Origin: Stereocaulon alpinum
Taxonomy: Eukaryota; Ascomycota; Lecanoromycetes; Lecanorales; Stereocaulaceae
NCBI GenBank assembly: GCA_018257865.1
Contig: JAEUBA010000088.1
Span: 1-64,000 of the forward strand
DNA length: 64,000 nucleotides
Direction: 5' to 3'
Shown here: in pieces, positions 46,872-54,723 of the stretch
How positions within the stretch are numbered: the stretch's first letter is position 1
Layout: each line of letters starts with the position of its first letter
The notes under the pieces: model-generated
What the model was told of the DNA's origin: nothing
What the model saw: only the letters and a program-made list of their open reading frames with translations
The model's database searches: none
Program-made: the position numbers and the translations under genes

Positions 46872-46895
46872 CAGAACTCTCCACCCTCCCATCAA

Positions 46896-46971
46896 CCCTC
46901 CAATGACCGTACAGCAAGCTCCAGCAGCGACCTTAAGGTCGACTTATGCTGGAAAGCCTGCGCAGGAACAC
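46896..46971. repeat. Palindrome-bearing direct repeat, copy 2
   Basis: Same ends as copy 1, but the centre is the perfect 14-bp palindrome CGACCTTAAGGTCG and the outer arms CCAGCA and TGCTGG also pair, so the unit can fold into a longer hairpin. Copy 1 lacks the outer pairing. Confidence 0.85.
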
Positions 46972-47269
46972 TGAAGAAGCCAACGGGTGAGTATCGAAAA
47001 GAGCCAGCCTAGCTGAATCCCCCAATCCACTCCCTTCCAACACGACGCCCCGAGCCGAAAAAGACAACCAAACGCTATATTAGAATAAACAAGGATGAGC
47101 ATTCTCATCACTGGGTATCTTTAGAAGAAATGGAAGTATGTTCACCAAGCCTCGCCCCATGTCGTTTGTCTCTTTCGTCAAATTTTGTACGTCCCTGCCA
47201 TCCATCTCATCTCGCTTTGTACCATGCGCGAAGTCCTTCATTACTCTCCACTTATGGCAAGTACGAGAA

Positions 47270-50200
47270 TCAGATTCTTCCTCCTTCCACCAAAGTCCTT
47301 CCCAACACTTCCACTTCCCCTGTCTCCTCATTCACTCTCGTCTTCTCCAGAAACCATCTGCCCCCTTCCTCCCGATAGCTTACGCTCTCTGCGCCACTGC
47401 TGTTCCGACTGTGACCTGGGGTCCAGGGTTTATTGACTGCATTCCGCCTAATTGGCGATGAATCAATAGGTGGGGGTGGCGGAGGTCCCATAGGCTGAGG
47501 AGGCGGGCCCATAGGATTCGGTATCATGGTTGCTGTCTGTGCGGAGGAAATAGTAATTGTGGGGCTCCCACCAGATGGGGAACTATCGCTGTTGTTGGAA
47601 GATGGTTTCCCATTGCTGCTCATGAAGCTGTGGAAAGAACCAGCAAGGTTTTGCGAGCTGGGACTGACTGCGTTGCCATTGCTGCTGTTCGATGGCCGCA
47701 TCAGTGGAGCCATTATTCCGGGAGGTAGATGTGTTAGAGGCGATCCACTGTTCTGACTGTTGCTACTGCTCTTCAAGCTGCCGTTACTGCCACCCCAAGC
47801 TCCACGGCGGAGCTTTCTGAGTCCTTCAAGTGACATCTCCTCTCCTTCCTGCACACGCATAAGATCTGCTAGTTGTGGGGTTGAAGCATATTGTGCTGAT
47901 AGTGGGTAGCCATGCATAAGCGAGATCATCGAGTTGCGGTTGCTCCATTCGCTACGCTCTGTGATAGGCGTAAGACTAGGATCTTTATTCTCTCGACCAC
48001 TGTTCATCCTCTGAATACTCTCGAAAGCTCGAGGGCCAAAGTAGCCTCCATTGGCGTACTCAACCGCGTTGGCGCCTGATGCGCGAGCATAGAAGCCGAA
48101 CTCCTGGCCGTAGAAGCCATCGTCATCATTCTCTAGCGCTTCAGCGTTTGCTGCCGCAATGATACCATCCTCGTCTTCGGCTTCAGTGAAGGCAATATGT
48201 GCGTCGTCGAAGGCGAAATCATCGGTCTCATCACCAATGCCACCAAAGGCTAGCCCGTTCATACGTTGATTTGGTTGTGCGTCATCAGTGCTCATTCCGC
48301 GCGAACGATTGACACCGTCACGAGAGTCTTGAGTGCTTGCCAGGCTGTAGCTTCTGTTGAACCTCCCCTCCAGAGCTGCTTGATTGGCAGCAAAAGCTAG
48401 TTTGTCATGAAGCCCAAGGTTGTCCTGCGTCAGACCTGCAGGTTTGTTGGAGAAGGCAGCCTGAGCTCGCTGACTTAGGTCTGCCACAGTATCTCTCATT
48501 TCAGCGACGGCTGCGTTATCATCTTCCAACGAATCGTGCGGAGAAGGCACATGCTCTGCTTGCGGCTGTGCGCCCACAGCATCTTCTGCAAGTTTAGGGC
48601 CTGCCGATTTTGTAACAGTGACGTCTCTCGATTCAAAAAGGCCTGGTGATGGCTTCAAGTCACGCAGGGGCACTCCGTAAATCCGGCTCGTCTCATCATC
48701 AAACACGGATTCGTCAAAGCTTTGAGGCTCTTCAATCTCAACATCTTCAATTATGCCATCGTCAAAGTACATATCATCATATTGATCCTCGTAGCGGCGT
48801 GGAAGACCTGCTAGGTTGGTCTCGGACGCTACCTCCCGCTGATATGGCTGAGTGCTAAAGTCTGGATGAGCAGCTGGACCCGGTATCGGTTGGCGTCGTG
48901 ACTTGTCCATTTCGAAGATATTCTGGAGGTCTTGTGTTTGAAGTCGGAAGAGGTCTGAAGAAGTTTTCGAGATGGCAAAGCCGACGGGTTGCCCTTGGCT
49001 ATCGCGCGGTGTGCTGGGTGATGTAAGGCCTGTGCTCGCTTGGCTAGCAGCGCTTTCGAACGAGGATTTGTTAGGCGATATGAAGTTGAGACCTTCCCTG
49101 ACCTGCTGGGAGCCTGCCATGTCCACATCTTCTGCATCGGCATTGATGCCGGGAATTCTTTCTTCCAGGCCATCATCGTCCATCATGTCATCATAATCGC
49201 CACAACCCTCATCGTCATCTATGTCATTGTATTCAGACATGACGCTCTCATGTTGTTTCCTCTTAGCGTTCTGCCTATGCTTCTCTTCAAGCAGTTTTTC
49301 CTGAGCCGCTGAACCTACACCAGCAAGATCGAAGCTAAAACGTGACGAGTTGCTCGTATAACGCTTTGGCGATCCTGGAGCCTGGAAGGACGAGTCATTC
49401 ACCGAGGTTGCTCGTGATCGAACGCTTGGTGGTGAAGTAGGCGGCGAGGATCTCGCAGATTTTTGGTTTGGGGATGGCGTTTCTAGTAGAACCGTAAGAG
49501 GTGCTTTAGGAGGTGGAGTTGACGTCTTGCAGAGAGTATCGTTGCTCGTCGATATGTTGGAGGGCAAATTTCGAGCAAAAGCTGGCAGCGATGCTGGACT
49601 TGGGTCCAGCTTGGACGCTTGGAGAGATACCTGGTACATGAATGCTGAAGCTCGTTCCTTAGCGGGATTATCAAGTTCACTTGACCATGGTTCAATGCTG
49701 TCATCAAAGTTCTCCTTAAAGACCGGTGTATGCTCTTTCTCCGGGCTACTGTGACCTGTATCCTCTGCAAAGAGTACGTTCGGTGAGGATCTTCTTTGAT
49801 AAGCTCTGGGCAGTGTTTGGCTATCCTCGGAGTGTACGCCCAATGTGTAAGGTTCAGTGGAAGATAGAGGGCGTGCTGGCCTCGGTGCGCTAAAGTCATG
49901 TACGCCCTTGCCCCGGATCCTTGGGTCATAGTCATCAGGGAGCCGTAACCCTGTAGCATTCTGATTCTGGGAGTATGCTTCTGCCACGGCTTGCGACGAT
50001 CTCCTATGGGCCAACAACATCATTGGATTTAGGAGGTTGAGCTTTGTCTTTCCATGGTTCTTGTGGCCTGCTATTGGTGGTACATGCAAAGGAGCCCGAG
50101 CTGGCGGAGGTGGTGCTTGCCGCTGTGGTTGTGGTGGAAGTTGGGAGGGCTTTGGAGGTGGAGGTGGAGGTTGCCTTAAAGGCTGCGGTATGAATTGTGG

Positions 50201-50761
50201 ATTGTTAGGGTAAGTCCCAGAAAGCTGTCGTCGCGGAGGCTCGGAGTAAGACCGCATAGACTCGTAGGCAAGGTCGATCGGACGTTTTCGCCTACTGGGT
50301 GCCGGTCGAACTTGCTCTGGGGATGGAGATGATATAGATATGTCCGCATCTCTGAAAGTTCTGTGAGGGTGGTCTTTTACTGGTATCAAGGGACGGTAAT
50401 CGTTGCCTAGCACTGTTTCTGGCGCCGTTGGCTCTTTTGAATCCTCTTGAGGTAGTCCCTGCGTATCAGGCCATATGGACGCCTCCTCGGGCTCTCTAGC
50501 TTCCAAGCCAGCGTTTCCGTAGGATTCGCGGTGAGAAGTTACACGTGGGATGGGTGGTAATGTAGGAGGATCTGGTGAAACAGGTGACTGGTTAAGGTTG
50601 ACCGATTGGGACGTTCGAGGAGGAGGCTGATCGAGATTGAAGGTCGAGGAGGTAGAGGTCTCATGATAAAAACGAGAGGAACTAGTTTGCGGTCGGGTGG
50701 TAGGCGGTGGATTGGCTGAACGTCTGTTGTTTGGGCGTATGCCATGGAGGTAGGAGAACAT
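47270..50761 (-). CDS. Large disordered fungal protein of unknown function
   Basis: Single exon, 1163 aa, starting MFSYLHGIRPNNRRSANPPP at the first in-frame ATG. I do not recognise the family. The N-terminal third is Pro/Ser-rich with poly-Pro runs (QPPPPPPKPSQ) around residues 175-220, followed by HGKTKLNLLNPMMLLAHRRSSQ, a basic ordered-looking motif. The middle has acidic clusters (DIDDDEGCGDYDDMMDDDG and later EDVEIEEPQSFDESVFDDE). A more conserved-looking C-terminal part contains DDDGFYGQEFGFY, GGYFGPRAF, LTPITERSEWSNRNSMISLM and SLEGLRKLRRGAWGGS, and the extreme C-terminus is WFLEKTRVNEETGEVEVLGR. Such C-terminal patches suggest a scaffold or regulatory protein with many phosphorylatable Ser-Pro sites. 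No signal peptide or membrane span. Confidence 0.8.
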   Translation of the reverse strand: MFSYLHGIRPNNRRSANPPPTTRPQTSSSRFYHETSTSSTFNLDQPPPRTSQSVNLNQSPVSPDPPTLPPIPRVTSHRESYGNAGLEAREPEEASIWPDTQGLPQEDSKEPTAPETVLGNDYRPLIPVKDHPHRTFRDADISISSPSPEQVRPAPSRRKRPIDLAYESMRSYSEPPRRQLSGTYPNNPQFIPQPLRQPPPPPPKPSQLPPQPQRQAPPPPARAPLHVPPIAGHKNHGKTKLNLLNPMMLLAHRRSSQAVAEAYSQNQNATGLRLPDDYDPRIRGKGVHDFSAPRPARPLSSTEPYTLGVHSEDSQTLPRAYQRRSSPNVLFAEDTGHSSPEKEHTPVFKENFDDSIEPWSSELDNPAKERASAFMYQVSLQASKLDPSPASLPAFARNLPSNISTSNDTLCKTSTPPPKAPLTVLLETPSPNQKSARSSPPTSPPSVRSRATSVNDSSFQAPGSPKRYTSNSSRFSFDLAGVGSAAQEKLLEEKHRQNAKRKQHESVMSEYNDIDDDEGCGDYDDMMDDDGLEERIPGINADAEDVDMAGSQQVREGLNFISPNKSSFESAASQASTGLTSPSTPRDSQGQPVGFAISKTSSDLFRLQTQDLQNIFEMDKSRRQPIPGPAAHPDFSTQPYQREVASETNLAGLPRRYEDQYDDMYFDDGIIEDVEIEEPQSFDESVFDDETSRIYGVPLRDLKPSPGLFESRDVTVTKSAGPKLAEDAVGAQPQAEHVPSPHDSLEDDNAAVAEMRDTVADLSQRAQAAFSNKPAGLTQDNLGLHDKLAFAANQAALEGRFNRSYSLASTQDSRDGVNRSRGMSTDDAQPNQRMNGLAFGGIGDETDDFAFDDAHIAFTEAEDEDGIIAAANAEALENDDDGFYGQEFGFYARASGANAVEYANGGYFGPRAFESIQRMNSGRENKDPSLTPITERSEWSNRNSMISLMHGYPLSAQYASTPQLADLMRVQEGEEMSLEGLRKLRRGAWGGSNGSLKSSSNSQNSGSPLTHLPPGIMAPLMRPSNSSNGNAVSPSSQNLAGSFHSFMSSNGKPSSNNSDSSPSGGSPTITISSAQTATMIPNPMGPPPQPMGPPPPPPIDSSPIRRNAVNKPWTPGHSRNSSGAESVSYREEGGRWFLEKTRVNEETGEVEVLGRTLVEGGRI

Positions 50762-51147
50762 GGTAAAGACCACATAGGGAAGCGTAGCTATGTTCTGAAC
50801 ATTGGTGCGACTTATTAGACAGAGCCGAGCGTTCGAGGAGCAAGTGAATGGCTCGTCAATATGCTCTGGGCTTAGGATAGTGGGGGTGTTGAAGATTAGG
50901 AGTGTTGGTGTTGGTGATGTTGATGGCGAGATTGGAAGAAACGTCAGTAGGTGAAAGTAAAAGCAGCGGGCGATCGATCCGAGCCGTAAGGTAGAACTAG
51001 CCAACTCCGACCAAACAACAACAATTCAACGTCAAACGAATGCGAATGCGAATGCTCTTCCACAAGCTCAATCCATGACATACACCGAAGTCAGTCCAAT
51101 GGAGAACTCAAATGGTCGAGCGTCGTCGCCGAGTCGATGCTGCGAAT

Positions 51148-53025
51148 CTAAAGCTCCTCCTCATCCTCCGCGTCCCCCATGTCGGTGTCCCTCTTCTCAT
51201 CTTCTGGCACATTGTTCGCCCTATCCCTAGTCAATATGTCCAAGACCTTCTTTCTGGCTTCTGCGGTCACTGCGTCGTCCTTGGAACCTATGACTGCATC
51301 CATGACTGTGTCCATGGTATAGTATGCTTCGCGTAGGTGTCGGGAAAGGTGAGGCCACGCTTGTTCGCTGATGAGCTTTGATACCGAGTCGACATTGTCC
51401 TCACAGATCGTTGCTTCCAGGAGTGTGTCCTGAAGATTTCCGTACGTGACTCCATCTCTACCGACCGCGCTCTTGACTTGCTCTAGGACTTCAGTGGTGT
51501 CCAGGATAAGGCCCAATGCCTCCTGCCATTTGTCGTCTGCAGACCCTGTTCCGAGTTCGATAAGTAGCTGGTATTGCTCAGTTACCGCTTGTACCAGATC
51601 CTTGATCCGCTTCTGGTCCGCACGGATGCTGGCACGGATGCTTGGGCTGGGGATCGTTGTCAACTTGCGTACTTGCTTGCGAGCCGCATTGAGCTCATAT
51701 GCAAGCTTATTGTGGGCCACTTGGAGCTGTTTGAGAGAAGTCTCGAGCTTGTCGTGGGCATTCTGGAGCTGCTTGCTGGAGTTCTGGAGCTTCTCGTTGG
51801 CCTGCTGGAGCTGGTTGAGGGACGTTGTAGCCGTTTCTGCACGAGCATTTGCGGTTTTGCACTGATTCTGCAAGTCTTTGTTCTGGTTGTTAGCCTTCCG
51901 CAGAGCCTCCTGATTAGACTCCCAGCCAATGCGCCGCTTCTCAACCATGGCCTTCCAATCGTCGTTCATACGCTTGATCGCTGATGACAACGCCTGGTCC
52001 AATCGGCTCTTTCCCCTAAGATATTCCAGTTCTACCGCTTTGTCGACCTCAGCTTTGACGCATTCGTCAGCGAGTTCGGTGGCCCACCGTTCTGCACGGA
52101 TTTTGTACGCCTCCCTATCCGTTCCGTTTTCTACTATCAGCCTTGAAACCTCGTGTTCCAGGTCTCTTTTCTTTGTGGTCAGTGAGCTGATCGTTGATTG
52201 TGAAAGGCGTTCAGCTGTGTCCTTCTCGTCCAAGGCTTCTCTTGCCTTAGCCAGCTTTTCTTTGATCTTGCGGACTTCGTCGGTCATGTCTACCAGGCGG
52301 TTGGACTGATTCAGCTCCGTCCTTCGAGAATCGTAAAGTTGCCGCTCGAGGCTACCTTCGCGTCTGTTGCTCTCCTCGGCCCCTTGTTTCAGGGTCTCGA
52401 TCCGGCTTTCCAGCTCCGCGATGTAGTTGTCTCGCTCTGCACAGGCGGTCCTTACCTCTTCATAAACACGCCGATTCTTGGCGAGATTCAGCTCTCTCCG
52501 CATTCTGGCTTCCAAGCTCGCATGACTCCTCTGCCAGTGCGTGGCCTCGCGCGTGTAGTTGTCTTCGGCCCGCTGATTCTCTCTGACATGGAGGTCGTTT
52601 TCCCTCACTCTGCCCTTCTCCGAGCGGTCCAGCTCCGCTTCTAGGTCTTGGATTTCTGCCGTCAACACAGCATTGTCCTCTTCGGACTTGGTAGCTGCTT
52701 GCTGATAGCGACTTGACTTCTCCCTCTCCTTATCCAGCCAGCCCCGAAGCTTGTCGTTGTCAACAGCAAGCCCATCACTCAGGGCCTTCTGGAGTTTGGA
52801 GAGGTTCCCATACTCGCGGTCAATTCCCAGCTTGATCTCTGCCCCCATGTTCTCTTCTTGGGCTCGCATCTTGGTATGAAGGATGCTAACCACAGCATCC
52901 TGCGAGTAAATCAGGCGCAGCATGAACGCCTCTTGATTTGGTTGGAGTGTTTGGAGAGTTGGTTTCGTGACAGTTCGAAGCATGTTGAAGCCGAGCTTTT
53001 TGAAGTAGGAGAGGATAGGAGACAT
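51148..53025 (-). CDS. Coiled-coil protein of unknown function
   Basis: Single exon, 625 aa, true ATG at 53025. Residues about 60-450 are an almost unbroken coiled coil rich in Glu, Lys, Arg, Gln and Leu, with heptad-like repeats such as LQQANEKLQNSSKQLQNAHDK near residue 405. A globular-looking C-terminal part (about 470-605) includes TEVLEQVKSAVGRDGVTYG and LSRHLREAYYTMDTVMDAVIG, and the tail is acidic (DMGDAEDEEEL). No known domain recognised. The N-terminal 30 residues (MSPILSYFKKLGFNMLRTV) are amphipathic and could bind a membrane, but no signal peptide is evident. A 1-kb minisatellite complex begins about 180 bp upstream of the start codon. Confidence 0.75.
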   Translation of the reverse strand: MSPILSYFKKLGFNMLRTVTKPTLQTLQPNQEAFMLRLIYSQDAVVSILHTKMRAQEENMGAEIKLGIDREYGNLSKLQKALSDGLAVDNDKLRGWLDKEREKSSRYQQAATKSEEDNAVLTAEIQDLEAELDRSEKGRVRENDLHVRENQRAEDNYTREATHWQRSHASLEARMRRELNLAKNRRVYEEVRTACAERDNYIAELESRIETLKQGAEESNRREGSLERQLYDSRRTELNQSNRLVDMTDEVRKIKEKLAKAREALDEKDTAERLSQSTISSLTTKKRDLEHEVSRLIVENGTDREAYKIRAERWATELADECVKAEVDKAVELEYLRGKSRLDQALSSAIKRMNDDWKAMVEKRRIGWESNQEALRKANNQNKDLQNQCKTANARAETATTSLNQLQQANEKLQNSSKQLQNAHDKLETSLKQLQVAHNKLAYELNAARKQVRKLTTIPSPSIRASIRADQKRIKDLVQAVTEQYQLLIELGTGSADDKWQEALGLILDTTEVLEQVKSAVGRDGVTYGNLQDTLLEATICEDNVDSVSKLISEQAWPHLSRHLREAYYTMDTVMDAVIGSKDDAVTAEARKKVLDILTRDRANNVPEDEKRDTDMGDAEDEEEL

Positions 53026-53205
53026 TTTTATGTATACAACAAGTATTGTCTTGGAGACTAGAGGAGATGAAGAATGGCTATGGTGCAGAAGTTGAGTGAT
53101 GGTGCAGTAATTGACTCACGTTGCAGAAGTTGGATGATGGTCGTTGTTGTCGTTGTTGTCGGTGGTTGTCGTTGGTTTCGTTGAGAGGAGTAAGGTTACG
53201 CGAGG

Positions 53206-53830
53206 TGCTGAAGTTGTGAATCGGTGCTGAAGATGAATGATATCACTGTTGCTGAAGATGGATGATGTTGCTGTTGCTGACGATGAGTGATGTTGCGGTT
53301 GCTGGAGATGAATGATCCTGCTGTTGCTGAAAATGGATGATCTTGCTGTTGCTGAGGATGAGTGGTGTTGTGGTTGCTGCAGATGAATGATCTTGCTATT
53401 GCTGGAGATGAATGATATCACTGTTGCTGGAGATGAATGATCCTGCTGTCGCTGAAGAGAAGTGATGTTGATGTTGCTGAAAATGAGTAATGTTGCGGTT
53501 GCTGAAGATAAATGATCTTGCAGTTGCTGAAGAGGAGTGATGTTGCTGTTGCTGAAGATGTGTGATCTTGCTGTCGGTGAAGATGAATGGTGTTTGCTGG
53601 TGCTGAAGAGAAGTGATATCACTGTTGCTGGAGATAAGTGATCTTGCTGTCGCTGAAAATGAGTAATGTTGCTGTCGCTGAAGAGGAGTGATGTTGCTGT
53701 CGCTGAAAATAAGTGATCTTGCTGTTGCTGAAGAGAAGTGATATTGCGGTTGCTGAAGATAAATGATCTTGCAGTTGCTGAAGATAAGTGATGGTTGATG
53801 TTGCTGAAAATGGATGACGTTGCTGTTGCT
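53206..53830. repeat. 25-bp minisatellite, about 24 units
   Basis: Units of the form GCTGAAGATGAATGATCTTG plus CTGTT repeat at 25-bp spacing from 53225 (for example 53225, 53250, 53275, 53300) with 1-5 differences each. Because 25 is not a multiple of three, the 168-codon minus-strand frame through it shifts phase every unit and is not a gene. Confidence 0.92.
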
Positions 53831-53852
53831 GTTGCTGTTGCAGTAACTGTTG

Positions 53853-53853
53853 C

Positions 53854-53923
<70 letters not shown>
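53853..53923. repeat. (TTG)n trinucleotide microsatellite, about 24 units
   Basis: An uninterrupted TTG/GTT run immediately right of the 25-bp array, framed by short GCTGTT imperfections on both sides. Confidence 0.97.
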
Positions 53924-53956
53924 GCTGTTGCTGTTACTGTTGCTGGTAGTGGTATT

Positions 53957-54212
53957 GTCGATAGCAGAAGTTTGTCGATGTGAAGTGAGGTTGCTGGTGG
54001 TGTAGTAGATAGAAGAAGTTCGTCGATGTGAAGTGAGGCTTATGAAGGCGTCGATAGAAGAAAGTTCGTCGATATGAAGTGAGGGTTATGAAGGTGTTGT
54101 CAATAGAAGGGGCGAAGTGAGGTTTATAAAGGCGTTGTCAATAGAAAAAGTTCGTCGATGTGAAGTGAGGTTTACGAAGGGTGTCGTCGATAGAAGGGGC
54201 GAAGTGAGGTTT
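53957..54212. repeat. ~46-bp tandem repeat, about six units
   Basis: The core GTCGATGTGAAGTGAGG starts at 53974, 54022, 54068 and 54154, with shorter GGCGAAGTGAGG variants at 54111 and 54198. Units also share GTCAATAGAA or GTCGATAGAA linkers. Spacing is 43-48 bp. Confidence 0.85.
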
Positions 54213-54723
54213 TGGATAACTTCACAACCAACAACACACGAAAAATCTCTGCAGCTCCACGCTAGGAAAAGAGGGGTAGAGGGGCTGGGACAATAGCAAT
54301 TACAATAGCAATAAAAAAGCTAATTCACTATAGCAAATGGCTCCTGCAATTTCGGGGTGAGGGGGTAATAGGGCCTCGGATATCACGATATCAGGTTCTT
54401 CTGTCGATCGTTATGAGGGCATAGAGAACGTGAATGCGTTGAGTGAATGGTAAAAAGGACGATTCATTTGGGGAACAGTGTTGAGCAAGTATCCTGACAT
54501 GCCATGACTTCCCTTTGGTGACTATACTACATCTTAAACACCCTGCGTACCAATAGAACGTCGAAACTTTCCAATCAAACCCCACCTTCCCCCTTCCTGG
54601 CTCTCAGTCCGCGTCGTCTGCCTAGACTCAAAGTCCGTACTTCGACGATTCATACCCGACCATACATCTACTCCATCCAAAACGGCGCTATGCCTTCGCA
54701 AACTCTTCGGCAGAAAGCTGGGT

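Larger units (their letters stand above)
46331..47269. other. Convergent 3' intergenic region with palindromic direct repeats
   Basis: 939 bp between two facing genes. Beyond UTRs it holds a two-copy ~77-bp direct repeat at 46795-46971 (listed separately). No gene seen. Confidence 0.6.
53026..54723. other. Repeat-rich intergenic region upstream of the coiled-coil gene
   Basis: 1.7 kb without a credible gene: three adjacent tandem arrays (25-bp units, TTG trinucleotides, ~46-bp units) followed by about 500 bp of unique sequence that includes the 3' UTR of the CM1 gene. Confidence 0.7.

Noticed and set aside
50762..51004. 81-residue N-terminal extension of the disordered protein
   Set aside because: The frame there starts with TTG, not ATG; the first in-frame ATG is at 50761.
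53116..53622. 168-codon minus-strand frame rich in Ser, Gln, His and Ile
   Set aside because: It is the translation of the 25-bp minisatellite, whose unit lacks stops in all frames on that strand; the phase shifts every unit.
53795..53983. Poly-valine plus-strand frame
   Set aside because: It is produced by the TTG/GTT microsatellite.
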